NCBI RefSeq assembly: GCF_051297175.1
Contig: NZ_JBINNY010000001.1
Span: forward strand, 62,001-126,000
Direction: 5' to 3'
DNA length: 64,000 bases
DNA from: Dryocola sp051297175
GTDB lineage: Bacteria; Pseudomonadota; Gammaproteobacteria; Enterobacterales; Enterobacteriaceae
Numbering within the stretch: position 1 is the first letter of the stretch; each line of letters starts with the position of its first letter. The notes beneath the pieces were generated by a model. It searched no databases and was not told the DNA's origin. It saw only the letters and a program-made list of their open reading frames with translations. This document shows, in pieces, positions 1 through 7,740 of this stretch. The position numbers and the translations under genes were made by a program.

Positions 1-189
1 TTCGATTTTGCCGCGCGTTAAGCGAGTGCGGATGCGTTCGCGCGCCACGGGCTCGAGGCTACGGAACTGTTCCGGCATGCGAATATAAGTTTCGAGATAA
101 CGTTGGTTTACCGAACGTAACTCCCAGGAGGCGCTGCCCCATTCGCCTTTAACTTCACGCCGGGCATAGGCGGTCATGCTGCGGATCAT
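1..189 (-). CDS. yicC: YicC family endoribonuclease, N-terminal part (cut by window edge)
   Basis: Only the first 63 codons lie in the window; the frame stays open to base 1. The protein begins MIRSMTAYARRE and continues with the conserved GEWGSASWELRSVNQRYLE stretch typical of the YicC N-terminal domain. YicC proteins are about 287 residues long and are known as RNA-cleaving proteins linked to small-RNA turnover and stationary-phase survival. The gene diverges from rph, the same arrangement as in E. coli. The ATG at 187-189 was chosen because it matches the family start. Identity is secure; nothing can be said about the missing C-terminal part. Confidence 0.93.
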   Translation of the reverse strand, partial: MIRSMTAYARREVKGEWGSASWELRSVNQRYLETYIRMPEQFRSLEPVARERIRTRLTRGKIE

Positions 190-222
190 AAATCGGTACC
201 GTATTCTGCAAATGATGGGGGG

Positions 223-228
223 ATTATA
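223..228 (-). promoter_or_regulatory. possible -10 box for yicC
   Basis: On the minus strand these bases read TATAAT, 34 bases before the yicC ATG. No convincing -35 is visible at the usual distance, so this rests on the -10 match and its position in the divergent yicC/rph gap. Confidence 0.35.
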
Positions 229-272
229 GCCATGCCTGGCCGGGCAGGATAGGAATAAGCTCGTGAAGTCCG

Positions 273-278
273 TATAAT
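273..278 (+). promoter_or_regulatory. possible -10 box for rph-pyrE
   Basis: A perfect TATAAT lies 34 bases before the rph ATG at 313. The -35 region is weak. It would drive the rph-pyrE unit. Confidence 0.45.
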
Positions 279-312
279 GCGCGCCACATTCGTTTTAGCC
301 GGAGATAAGCCC

Positions 313-1029
313 ATGCGTCCATCAGGTCGTAGCGCCGAACAAGTGCGCCCAGTTACCCTGACCCGTAATTACACCAAACACGCTGAAGGTTCCGTGCTGG
401 TCGAGTTTGGCGATACCAAAGTCCTCTGCACCGCCACCGTTGAAGAAGGCGTACCGCGTTTTCTGAAAGGCCAGGGCCAGGGCTGGATCACCGCAGAATA
501 CGGCATGCTGCCGCGTTCGACCCACAGCCGTAACGCTCGTGAAGCGGCGAAAGGCAAGCAGGGCGGCCGTACCCTGGAAATCCAACGTCTGATTGCACGC
601 TCTCTGCGTGCTGCCGTGGATTTGAAAACCCTCGGCGAATATACCATCACGCTGGATTGCGACGTTCTGCAGGCCGATGGCGGCACGCGTACCGCTTCCA
701 TCACCGGTGCCTGCGTTGCGCTGGCAGACGCGCTGAACAAGCTCGTGGCTATCGGCAAGCTTAAAACCAACCCGATGAAAGGGATGGTTGCCGCCGTTTC
801 CGTTGGCATCGTTGGCGGTGAAGCGGTTTGCGATCTGGAATACGTTGAAGATTCCGCCGCTGAAACCGACATGAACGTGGTGATGATGGAAGATGGCCGC
901 ATGATTGAGATTCAGGGCACCGCCGAAGGTGAGCCGTTCTCCCATGAAGAGCTGCTGACGCTACTTGCGCTGGCGCGAGGGGGAATTGAATCGATCGTCA
1001 CGTCGCAGAAGGCGGCGTTAGAAAATTGA
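313..1029 (+). CDS. rph: ribonuclease PH, intact
   Basis: Phosphorolytic 3'-5' exoribonuclease that trims the 3' ends of tRNA precursors and other RNAs, acting as a hexamer in the cytoplasm. The product is 238 residues, the full family length. It shows the RNase PH fold with phosphate-binding Arg86 (in KQGGRTLEI) and the QADGGTRTA motif near residues 121-129. An in-frame start at 277 exists, but the ATG at 313 is preceded by GGAGA and gives the conserved MRPSGRSAEQVRP start. E. coli K-12 carries a frameshifted rph that lowers pyrE expression; this copy is uninterrupted to the normal end. It is transcribed with pyrE, whose attenuator follows its stop codon. Confidence 0.97.
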   Translation: MRPSGRSAEQVRPVTLTRNYTKHAEGSVLVEFGDTKVLCTATVEEGVPRFLKGQGQGWITAEYGMLPRSTHSRNAREAAKGKQGGRTLEIQRLIARSLRAAVDLKTLGEYTITLDCDVLQADGGTRTASITGACVALADALNKLVAIGKLKTNPMKGMVAAVSVGIVGGEAVCDLEYVEDSAAETDMNVVMMEDGRMIEIQGTAEGEPFSHEELLTLLALARGGIESIVTSQKAALEN

Positions 1030-1034
1030 TTTTT

Positions 1035-1060
1035 AAGGCGACTGAAGAGTCGCCTTTTTT
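1035..1060 (+). terminator. rph-pyrE intergenic attenuator hairpin
   Basis: Perfect 9-bp stem AAGGCGACT/AGTCGCCTT with loop GAAG, running into a T tract. It starts 6 bases after the rph stop and ends 30 bases before pyrE. This matches the known E. coli arrangement, where coupling of rph translation to transcription at low UTP lets polymerase read through into pyrE. The hairpin is seen; the regulatory role is inferred by homology. Confidence 0.85.
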
Positions 1061-1090
1061 ACGTCTATAAAAACCCAAAGGAGCGAATCC

Positions 1091-1732
1091 ATGAAACCGT
1101 ATCAGCGCCAGTTTATTGAATTTGCGCTTAACAAGCAGGTACTGAAGTTTGGCGAATTCACGCTGAAATCCGGGCGTACAAGCCCCTATTTCTTCAATGC
1201 CGGGCTGTTTAATACCGGGCGCGATCTGGCACTGCTGGGCCGTTTTTACGCCGCCGCCCTGATGGATTCAGGTATTGATTTCGACCTGCTGTTTGGGCCT
1301 GCTTACAAAGGCATTCCTATCGCGACCACCACGGCGGTTGCGCTGGCGGAACATCATGAGCGCGACGTGCCTTATTGCTTTAACCGCAAAGAAGCCAAGG
1401 ACCACGGCGAAGGCGGTAATCTGGTAGGCAGCGCGCTGCAGGGCCGCGTTATGCTGGTGGACGACGTTATTACAGCAGGCACTGCGATTCGTGAGTCGAT
1501 GGAGATCATCGCAGCAAACGAAGCAACGCTTGCTGGCGTGCTGATTTCCCTCGACCGCCAGGAGCGCGGGCGCGGCGAAATTTCCGCCATTCAGGAAGTT
1601 GAGCGGGACTATCAGTGCCAGGTGATTTCTATCATCACGTTGAAAGATCTGATTGAGTATCTGGAGGAACAGCCTGAGATGGCCGTTCATCTGGCAGCGG
1701 TGCAGGAATATCGCGCTCAGTACGGCGTATAA
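1091..1732 (+). CDS. pyrE: orotate phosphoribosyltransferase
   Basis: Converts orotate and PRPP to orotidine 5'-monophosphate, the fifth step of pyrimidine synthesis, as a cytoplasmic dimer. At 213 residues it has the E. coli length. The PRPP-binding loop MLVDDVITAGTAIRE is clear near residue 120, and the flexible-loop segment RKEAKDHGEGG lies before it near residue 100. It is the second gene of the rph-pyrE unit, 61 bases behind rph with the attenuator hairpin in between, so expression is expected to respond to UTP level. The start has a good AAAGGAG Shine-Dalgarno ahead of the ATG. Confidence 0.97.
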   Translation: MKPYQRQFIEFALNKQVLKFGEFTLKSGRTSPYFFNAGLFNTGRDLALLGRFYAAALMDSGIDFDLLFGPAYKGIPIATTTAVALAEHHERDVPYCFNRKEAKDHGEGGNLVGSALQGRVMLVDDVITAGTAIRESMEIIAANEATLAGVLISLDRQERGRGEISAIQEVERDYQCQVISIITLKDLIEYLEEQPEMAVHLAAVQEYRAQYGV

Positions 1733-1734
1733 CA

Positions 1735-1758
1735 AAAAGGGCCTTATCAGGCCCTTTT
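1735..1758. terminator. bidirectional terminator between pyrE and slmA
   Basis: Perfect inverted repeat AAAAGGGCCT/AGGCCCTTTT with loop TATC, located between the convergent stop codons of pyrE and slmA. The A and T tails allow it to act on both strands. Confidence 0.88.
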
Positions 1759-1762
1759 GCAT

Positions 1763-2359
1763 TCAGCGAAGCTGTGCTGCGACTAGCGGCCAGCGGGTAT
1801 CAAAATCATCCGTTGGCAGATAGCGGAATTCACTGCGTACAAAGCGAGAAAGCATCCCCTCGCAGAAGGCCAAAAGCTGGCTTGCAAGCAGGGCTTCGTC
1901 GGTGCTGTAGCCTTCCCCTTCGCGCATTTTTTTCTCACGCATCACCTGTCGCAGCTGCACTTCAATACGTTCAAACAGCTGGTTGATGCGGCCTTGCAGA
2001 CGGTCCTGTTCGAACATCAGCGCGTGGCCCGTTAGTATGCGGGTAAGACCTGGGTTCTTTTCACCAAAACCCAGCACCAGCAGCACAATCAGGCGCAGAC
2101 GAGCCAGCGTATCTTTTTCATCCTTCAGGATGAGGTTGATGCGGGTGATCAGGCTGTCTTCAATAAACTCAATGAGGCTGTCGAACATTTTCGTTTTGCT
2201 GGGAAAATGACGATACAGTGCCGCTTCAGAAACGCCCACCGTGGCCGCAAGTTTAGCGGTGGTGATGCGTTGGCTGCCGTCGCTGGATTCAAGCATCTGG
2301 GCCAGAGATTGAAGTATTTCCTCGCGACGATTCCTTTTCGCAGTCTGTTTTTCTGCCAT
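1763..2359 (-). CDS. slmA: nucleoid occlusion factor SlmA, TetR family
   Basis: DNA-bound division inhibitor: when bound to its chromosomal sites it disrupts FtsZ polymers so that septa do not form over the nucleoid. At 198 residues it has the length of E. coli SlmA. The N-terminal TetR-type helix-turn-helix is visible around residues 28-60 (TAKLAATVGVSEAALYRHFPS), followed by an all-helical C-terminal dimer domain. It lies 124 bases downstream of dut in the same direction, as in E. coli, and converges on pyrE with a shared terminator. An alternative ORF in another frame here is a shadow. Confidence 0.96.
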   Translation of the reverse strand: MAEKQTAKRNRREEILQSLAQMLESSDGSQRITTAKLAATVGVSEAALYRHFPSKTKMFDSLIEFIEDSLITRINLILKDEKDTLARLRLIVLLVLGFGEKNPGLTRILTGHALMFEQDRLQGRINQLFERIEVQLRQVMREKKMREGEGYSTDEALLASQLLAFCEGMLSRFVRSEFRYLPTDDFDTRWPLVAAQLR

Positions 2360-2413
2360 GTTCTAAAATACCCCTGAAATAAAGCACCTGTCAGGCAAGC
2401 AGCCACACGACGC

Positions 2414-2434
2414 CCGCAAGCATGTCGCTTGCGG
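2414..2434. other. hairpin in the dut-slmA gap
   Basis: Perfect 8-bp inverted repeat CCGCAAGC/GCTTGCGG with loop ATGTC. It sits between dut and slmA. There is no strong T tract on the minus strand, so it may stabilise the upstream mRNA end or weakly attenuate slmA rather than terminate. Confidence 0.45.
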
Positions 2435-2483
2435 TCTGTTTTAGCGTTATGAACGCGTGTGGTTACGTTAAAAAACGAGCTTA

Positions 2484-2942
2484 CTACTGGCGGCCAGAAT
2501 GGCCAAAGCCGCCTTCGCCGCGGTCGCTGGTATCAAAATCTTCGACCAGGTTGAATTCGGCTTGTACAACCGGCACAAAGACCATCTGCGCGATACGTTC
2601 ACCCGGTTCGATGGTGAAGCTATCTTGCCCGCGGTTCCACACAGAAACCATTAGCTGCCCCTGATAATCGGAGTCGATAAGCCCCACCAGGTTACCCAGC
2701 ACGACGCCATGTTTGTGCCCCAGGCCAGAGCGAGGCAGGATGACCGCAGCAAGGGAAGGATCGCCGATATGAATCGCAAGCCCGGTTGGTACTAGCGTAG
2801 TCTGGCCTGGGGCCAGCTCAATGGCGTTGTCCAGACACGCACGCAGGTCAAGACCGGCTGAGCCGGAAGTGGCATAAGTCGGCAGTGGGAACTGCTGACC
2901 CACGCGAGGGTCCAGAATCTTAACGTCGATTTTTTTCATCAT
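2484..2942 (-). CDS. dut: deoxyuridine 5'-triphosphate nucleotidohydrolase (dUTPase)
   Basis: Hydrolyses dUTP to dUMP and pyrophosphate, keeping uracil out of DNA and feeding thymidylate synthesis; works as a homotrimer. The motifs of trimeric dUTPases are all present: ATSGSAGLDLRA, PRSGLGHKHG, GNLVGLIDSDYQG, RIAQMVFVPV and the C-terminal RGEGGFGHSGRQ arm. Starting at the MMKKIDVKILDP pair gives 152 residues, the E. coli length; an in-frame upstream start would add four residues inside coaBC. The first codons overlap the 3' end of coaBC by 23 bases, indicating translational coupling in a coaBC-dut-slmA order. Confidence 0.97.
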   Translation of the reverse strand: MMKKIDVKILDPRVGQQFPLPTYATSGSAGLDLRACLDNAIELAPGQTTLVPTGLAIHIGDPSLAAVILPRSGLGHKHGVVLGNLVGLIDSDYQGQLMVSVWNRGQDSFTIEPGERIAQMVFVPVVQAEFNLVEDFDTSDRGEGGFGHSGRQ

Positions 2943-4131
2943 AACGGGTAACAATCTCGTCCATTAAAAGATGGCCAAGGAGTGACTTACGCTCGTGCGG
3001 TAAGACTTTCTCTCCTTCCTGCCAGAAAAGGTGTAACGCGTTGCTGTCGCTATTAAAGCCCTGACCCGATTGTGAAACGTCGTTGGCACAAATCAGGTCG
3101 AGATTTTTTCGGATGCGCTTTTGCCGGGCGTATTCTTCCACATTAGTTGTTTCGGCGGCAAACCCAACAACGTAAGGCCGATTGACCGAAAGTGCGGCAA
3201 CGCCCGCCACGATGTCCGGGTTTTTGACCATTTTTAGCGTAATTTCATCGCCTTGCTTTTTGATTTTCTCGTCGGCGACGATTGCTGCGCGATAGTCGGC
3301 TACTGCGGCACAACCGATAAAAATATGCTGACCCGGCACGTTTTGCTGTACGGCAGCTTCCATTTCCAGCGCTGAGTTAACGTCAATCCGTTTTACTCCA
3401 GCAGGCGTCGCAAGTGAAACCGGCCCGGAAACCAGCGTAACATTTGCACCGCGCGCAGCCGCAGCCGCAGCGATGGCGTAGCCCATTTTCCCGGAGCTGT
3501 CATTGGTGATATAGCGCACCGGGTCAAGACGTTCCCGCGTCGGTCCGGCGGTAATCATGACGTTGAGATGTTGCAGATCTTTGACGACGCTAAAATGGCC
3601 CACCGCCAGTTCAACTATTTCCAGCGGGTCGAGCATGCGCCCCGGCCCCACGTCGCCACATGCCTGGCTGCCGCTGTCCGGTCCCCACAGCATGAGGCCA
3701 CGGGAAGACAATACTTCGAGATTGTGTTGGGTTGCCGCTGCGCGATACATCTGTTGGTTCATGGCGGGAACGACCGCAACCGGCGCGGGAGTGGCAAGAA
3801 AAATCGTGCTGACCAAGTCGTTCGCCATTCCTGCCGCTACACGGGCAATGAGATCGGCGGTGGCGGGGGCAAGAATCACTAAATCTGCCCATTTCCCCAG
3901 TTCGATATGGCCCATTGCCGCTTCCGCTGCGGGGTCAAGCAGACTGTCTGACACCGGGTAACCAGATACGGCCTGCAGGCTCAATGGCGTTATGAAGGCT
4001 TTAGCCGCCTCGGTCATTGCCACACGTACATCCGCCCCGCGATCGCGCAGACGACGCACCAGTTCAGGCGTTTTATAGGCCGCAATGCCGCCGCTAACGC
4101 ACAGAACAATTTTTTTGCCGGAAAGCCCCAT
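2920..4131 (-). CDS. coaBC: bifunctional phosphopantothenoylcysteine decarboxylase / phosphopantothenate-cysteine ligase
   Basis: Two consecutive steps of coenzyme A synthesis: ligation of cysteine to 4'-phosphopantothenate (CoaB, C-terminal) and FMN-dependent decarboxylation (CoaC, N-terminal). From the second of two adjacent ATGs the protein is 403 residues (E. coli 406). CoaC catalytic His75 (AAMGHIELGKW) and Cys158 (SGSQACGD), and CoaB Asn210 (RYITNDSSGKMG), all fall at their expected positions, as does the KIKK lysine segment. The residue after Asn210 is Asp where E. coli has His, a minor variation. A much longer frame reaching 4296 overlaps the radC upstream region and lacks family support, so it was trimmed. 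Confidence 0.95.
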   Translation of the reverse strand: MGLSGKKIVLCVSGGIAAYKTPELVRRLRDRGADVRVAMTEAAKAFITPLSLQAVSGYPVSDSLLDPAAEAAMGHIELGKWADLVILAPATADLIARVAAGMANDLVSTIFLATPAPVAVVPAMNQQMYRAAATQHNLEVLSSRGLMLWGPDSGSQACGDVGPGRMLDPLEIVELAVGHFSVVKDLQHLNVMITAGPTRERLDPVRYITNDSSGKMGYAIAAAAAARGANVTLVSGPVSLATPAGVKRIDVNSALEMEAAVQQNVPGQHIFIGCAAVADYRAAIVADEKIKKQGDEITLKMVKNPDIVAGVAALSVNRPYVVGFAAETTNVEEYARQKRIRKNLDLICANDVSQSGQGFNSDSNALHLFWQEGEKVLPHERKSLLGHLLMDEIVTRYDEKNRR

Positions 4132-4295
4132 CATGATTTTTCCCACTGGAAGTCTTAATCGTGAGGCTATTTTATCACACTCCTTTGGCCACGACTTTTT
4201 GCAGTTTGCGAGACATCCCGCATGCTGGAAATCTCGAGATCGCAAGCGGCCTTTTAGCTGGGCACAATGGCCGCTCAAAGGGATTGGGAGGCGCA

Positions 4296-4973
4296 ATGGA
4301 CAGTGTTAAAGAGTGGGACAAGACCGAATTGCCGCGTGAGAAGCTGTTAAGTTTTGGTGTGGGTTCACTGACCGATGTTGAATTACTGGCGCTTTTCCTG
4401 CGTACGGGATTGCGGGATATGAATGTGTTGGCCCTGGCGAACGCTTTGCTTGAGCGTTTTGGCTCGCTGAGCAGACTTCTTTCAGCGGATTATTCGCAGT
4501 TCGAGGATATTAAGGGGATTGGCAAGGCTAAATACACTCAGCTGAATGCGATTGCCGAACTGGCAAGACGTTATTATTCATCGCGCGGTGTGGAGGAGCT
4601 TACCTTCAAAAGCCCGGATGCGGTGCGCGAATTTGTGCAAAGCCAACTGACGACGGAACAGCGCGAGATCTTTATGGTACTTTTTCTTGATAACCAGCAC
4701 CGTATTATTAAACACACCCCGATGTTTTCTGGAACGCTAAGCCATGTTGAGGTGCATCCAAGAGAAATTGTCCGCGAAGCAATGAAATCTAATGCAGCGG
4801 CGGTCATTCTTGCGCATAATCACCCGTCGGGTAGGGCCGAACCGAGCAAAGCTGACCGTGCCATTACCGAACGTATCGTGAAAGCCTGCCTTTTTATGGA
4901 AATTCGCGTGCTTGACCATCTGGTTATCGGTCGCGGAGAGTACGTTTCTTTTGCTGAACGTGGGTGGATTTAA
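4296..4973 (+). CDS. radC: RadC family JAB/MPN domain protein
   Basis: A UPF0758 family member, historically called a DNA repair protein, although the E. coli radC mutation was later traced to recG and the true role is unclear. The start at 4296 follows GGGAGG closely and gives 225 residues. The N-terminal part has a helix-hairpin-helix-like segment (FEDIKGIGKAKYTQL). The C-terminal JAMM metal-binding motif is complete: HVEVHPRE followed by AHNHPSGRAEPSKAD. The ORF is open upstream to 4161, but that extension overlaps the coaBC promoter region. It is divergent from coaBC and upstream of rpmB. Confidence 0.93.
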   Translation: MDSVKEWDKTELPREKLLSFGVGSLTDVELLALFLRTGLRDMNVLALANALLERFGSLSRLLSADYSQFEDIKGIGKAKYTQLNAIAELARRYYSSRGVEELTFKSPDAVREFVQSQLTTEQREIFMVLFLDNQHRIIKHTPMFSGTLSHVEVHPREIVREAMKSNAAAVILAHNHPSGRAEPSKADRAITERIVKACLFMEIRVLDHLVIGRGEYVSFAERGWI

Positions 4974-5015
4974 GCCGATTTGCGCGATCCTTGGGGATCT
5001 TTGTCTGTTCGGGAC

Positions 5016-5044
5016 TTGAGCACATGCGTCAGGCAGCGTATACT
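5016..5044 (+). promoter_or_regulatory. promoter of rpmB-rpmG
   Basis: TTGAGC at 5016-5021 and TATACT at 5039-5044 with an exact 17-base spacer. It lies about 145 bases before rpmB, leaving a long leader in the 215-base radC-rpmB gap. Strong sigma-70 match, fitting a ribosomal protein operon. Confidence 0.8.
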
Positions 5045-5188
5045 ACGCCACCTTTGAGAATCTCGGGTTTGGCATTATGCGCCTGGCACTGTGGTTCACA
5101 TTGAACCGCCAGGGACCAGGCTTGCAGCCTGACGAGGCGCCATAACCCTATACGAAGCTCGAGCTAATTTGATTTTTGGAGAATAGAC

Positions 5189-5425
5189 ATGTCCCGAGTC
5201 TGCCAAGTTACTGGCAAGCGTCCGGTGACCGGTAATAACCGTTCCCACGCAATGAACGCGACCAAACGCCGTTTCCTGCCGAACCTGCACTCTCACCGTT
5301 TCTGGGTTGAGAGCGAGAAGCGTTTTGTCACACTGCGTGTATCTGCTAAAGGTATGCGTGTAATTGATAAGAAGGGTATCGAAACGGTTCTGGCCGATCT
5401 TCGTACCCGTGGCGAGAAGTACTAA
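5189..5425 (+). CDS. rpmB: 50S ribosomal protein L28
   Basis: Component of the large ribosomal subunit. The 78-residue product has the full bacterial L28 length and begins MSRVCQVTGKRPVTGNNRSH, the conserved N terminus, with the LPNLHSHRFWVESE core. A TTTTTGGAGAA Shine-Dalgarno precedes the ATG. It is followed 13 bases later by rpmG and driven by the promoter near 5016, in the conserved rpmB-rpmG order upstream of mutM. Confidence 0.98.
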   Translation: MSRVCQVTGKRPVTGNNRSHAMNATKRRFLPNLHSHRFWVESEKRFVTLRVSAKGMRVIDKKGIETVLADLRTRGEKY

Positions 5426-5438
5426 GAGGAACTAAGTC

Positions 5439-5606
5439 ATGGCTAAAGGTGTTCGCGAGAAGATCAAGCTGGTTTCTTCTGCTGGTACTGGTCACTTCTA
5501 TACCACCACGAAGAACAAACGTACTAAGCCGGAAAAACTGGAACTGAAAAAGTTCGATCCAGTTGTCCGTCAACACGTACTGTACAAAGAAGCTAAAATT
5601 AAATAA
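5439..5606 (+). CDS. rpmG: 50S ribosomal protein L33
   Basis: Large-subunit protein L33, 55 residues, read directly: it begins [19 protein letters not shown] and ends in KEAKIK followed by TAA at 5604-5606. Lysine-rich and full family length. AAGAGGAA gives the ribosome-binding site 13 bases after the rpmB stop. This is the form without zinc-binding cysteine pairs, as in E. coli. A rho-independent terminator follows 18 bases after the stop. Confidence 0.97.
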
Positions 5607-5623
5607 TTTTAGTGACTTTGATG

Positions 5624-5651
5624 AAAAACCTCGCTCCGGCGGGGTTTTTTT
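5624..5651 (+). terminator. rho-independent terminator of rpmB-rpmG
   Basis: Stem formed by AAAAACCTCGC and GCGGGGTTTTT around a TCCG loop, ending in a run of T. It separates rpmG from mutM; the mutM ribosome-binding site follows. Confidence 0.88.
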
Positions 5652-5677
5652 GTTTTAAGCCATAGCCCGGAGGAGAA

Positions 5678-6487
5678 ATGCCAGAGTTACCTGAAGTTGA
5701 AACCAGCCGCCGCGGCATTGAACCGCACCTGGTGGGCGAAACCATTCTGCACGCCATCGTGCGCAATAGCCGCCTGCGCTGGCCCGTTTCTGACGAGATT
5801 CATGCTCTAAGCGATAAACCGGTGTTAAGCGTCCAGCGCCGGGCAAAATATCTCCTGCTTGAGCTTCCCGACGGTTGGATAATTATCCACCTTGGCATGT
5901 CCGGCAGCCTGCGCATTCTTACCGAAGAGCTGCCCGCGCAAAAGCATGACCACGTCGACCTGGTGATGAGCAACGGCAAAGTGCTGCGCTATACCGACCC
6001 GCGTCGCTTTGGTGCCTGGCTGTGGGTTAAGGAGCTGGAAGGCAGCAACGTGCTGGCACACCTTGGTCCGGAACCGCTGCATGACGAGTTCAACGCGGAA
6101 TATCTGCGCGAAAAATCGGCGAAGAAAAAAATCGCCATCAAGCCTTGGCTAATGGATAACAAGCTGGTGGTGGGCGTCGGTAATATTTACGCCAGCGAAT
6201 CGCTGTTTGCTGCTGGGATCCATCCCGATCGCGCCGCGCAGTCGTTATCTAAAACCGAATGCGAGCTGCTGGTGAAAGTGATCAAGGCGGTACTGATTCG
6301 ATCCATTGAGCAGGGTGGTACGACGCTAAAAGACTTTTTACAGTCCGACGGCAAGCCGGGCTATTTTGCCCAGGAGCTTCAGGTTTACGGACGGGAAGGG
6401 GAGCCGTGCAGGGTTTGCGGCACGCCTATTATCGCCAGCAAGCACGCGCAGCGCAGCACGTTCTACTGCCGCAACTGCCAGCACTAG
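5678..6487 (+). CDS. mutM: formamidopyrimidine-DNA glycosylase (Fpg)
   Basis: Base-excision repair glycosylase and AP lyase that removes 8-oxoguanine and formamidopyrimidines. The 269-residue protein has the catalytic N terminus (Met removed to expose Pro2, then Glu3 in MPELPEVE), Lys57 in the RRAKYLL segment, and the C-terminal zinc finger with cysteines in CRVCGTP and FYCRNCQH. A strong CCGGAGGAGAA site precedes the ATG. Its stop codon directly abuts the stop codon of convergent coaD with no base between, so transcripts of the two must overlap. Confidence 0.97.
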   Translation: MPELPEVETSRRGIEPHLVGETILHAIVRNSRLRWPVSDEIHALSDKPVLSVQRRAKYLLLELPDGWIIIHLGMSGSLRILTEELPAQKHDHVDLVMSNGKVLRYTDPRRFGAWLWVKELEGSNVLAHLGPEPLHDEFNAEYLREKSAKKKIAIKPWLMDNKLVVGVGNIYASESLFAAGIHPDRAAQSLSKTECELLVKVIKAVLIRSIEQGGTTLKDFLQSDGKPGYFAQELQVYGREGEPCRVCGTPIIASKHAQRSTFYCRNCQH

Positions 6488-6967
6488 CTACTTCAGTTTT
6501 TCCAGTAAAGCCTGGCAAACCGGCTCAGGCAGAAAATGCGCGACATCGCCATGGTGGCGCGCCACTTCCTTCACCAGCGAAGAAGAGACAAAAGACCACT
6601 CCTTCGACGGCATCAGAAACACGCTTTCCAGTTCCGGCATTAAATGACGGTTCATATGGGCGAGCTGCATCTCATATTCGAAATCTGCTGCGGTACGCAA
6701 GCCGCGCACCAGCACGTTGGCCTGCTGCGCTTTGGCGAAGTTAGCCATCAGATCGCTAAAGCCTACCACCTCAACGTTCGGCAGATGTGACGTCACCTGT
6801 TTAGCCAGCGCTACGCGTTCGTCCAGCGAAAACATGGTTTTTTTGTGCGGGCTGTTGGCGATGGCGAGGATAATAGAGTCAAACATCATGGCTCCGCGAG
6901 TCACGATATCCAGATGCCCGTTGGTGATGGGATCAAAAGTACCAGGGTAAATCGCTCGGGTGCTCAT
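6488..6967 (-). CDS. coaD: pantetheine-phosphate adenylyltransferase
   Basis: Penultimate step of coenzyme A synthesis: transfers AMP from ATP to 4'-phosphopantetheine, as a homohexamer. The 159 residues match E. coli CoaD. The nucleotidyltransferase signature TFDPITNGH places catalytic His18, and the second motif WSFVSSSLVKEVA is intact. The start overlaps the waaE stop by 4 bases, so coaD is the last gene of the minus-strand LPS core unit, as in other waaE-type enterobacteria. Confidence 0.97.
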   Translation of the reverse strand: MSTRAIYPGTFDPITNGHLDIVTRGAMMFDSIILAIANSPHKKTMFSLDERVALAKQVTSHLPNVEVVGFSDLMANFAKAQQANVLVRGLRTAADFEYEMQLAHMNRHLMPELESVFLMPSKEWSFVSSSLVKEVARHHGDVAHFLPEPVCQALLEKLK

Positions 6968-7740
6968 AGCTGCTCTTTTTCCGTATAGCCGTGGTTTAAG
7001 GCCCAGAGTTCGGTGTACTTATTAAAGGTGTACTGCGCGTTGACGACCGCCAGCAGGAAGCCTTGCTTTCCGTCCAGAAAACCTGCGCGAAGCAGCAGCG
7101 TTTTGCAGAAGGCCCCCAAAGTGTGGCTGAAAATTCCCGTGAGCGAGACTTTTTTACCGCGCTGATGGCGCTCGTGCGCCCATGCGGTGGCGTAATTCAT
7201 CTGCTTACGCTGGAAGCTTGCGAAGTCACGGCAGGTCAGGTGCAGCAGGTCGCCTTTTAGAGTAATAGCTTTTATACCGGGCGCATCCAGCGATTCGTGA
7301 ACCTGATTGTCGTTATAGCGGTAACGATCGCGCGGGTAGAGGCGGGTGACCCGATCCGGGTACCAGCCGCTGTGACGCATAAAGCGCCCTAAAAATAAAT
7401 TGCGCCTGGCGATGCTGTAGACGGCTTCGGGCTGGGGATTTTGCAACGTAGTCTGAATGGCGGCGGCGAGTTCTGGCGTGACGCGCTCATCGGTATCGAT
7501 CATCAAAACGTAGTCGCCGCTTGCGTAGGATTGAGCGCGCTGGCGCTGAATCCCAAACCCCTGCCAGTTTTCATCGCTAAAGACTTTTACGCCGGCGGCG
7601 CGAGCGATATCCACGGTGGCATCGGTGCTCCCGGAATCCAGCAGCACCACCTCATCTGCCCAGGCGACCGATGCCAGACAGTCCGGCAGAATATCCGCGG
7701 CGTTTTTGGCGATCATCACCACTGACAGACGGTTGGGCAT
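6964..7740 (-). CDS. waaE: WaaE-type family 2 glycosyltransferase (LPS inner core)
   Basis: Family 2 glycosyltransferase of 258 residues with an N-terminal GT-A domain: the start RLSVVMIAKNAADILPDC, the LLDSGSTD nucleotide-sugar segment and the MIDTDERVT metal-binding DxD. In Klebsiella and Serratia, WaaE adds a beta-glucose to heptose I of the inner core. The gene lies between waaA and coaD with a 4-base overlap with coaD and a 1-base junction with waaA, exactly the known waaA-waaE-coaD order. E. coli K-12 lacks it, so this gene helps set the core type. Function is by homology and position. Confidence 0.9.
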   Translation of the reverse strand: MPNRLSVVMIAKNAADILPDCLASVAWADEVVLLDSGSTDATVDIARAAGVKVFSDENWQGFGIQRQRAQSYASGDYVLMIDTDERVTPELAAAIQTTLQNPQPEAVYSIARRNLFLGRFMRHSGWYPDRVTRLYPRDRYRYNDNQVHESLDAPGIKAITLKGDLLHLTCRDFASFQRKQMNYATAWAHERHQRGKKVSLTGIFSHTLGAFCKTLLLRAGFLDGKQGFLLAVVNAQYTFNKYTELWALNHGYTEKEQL

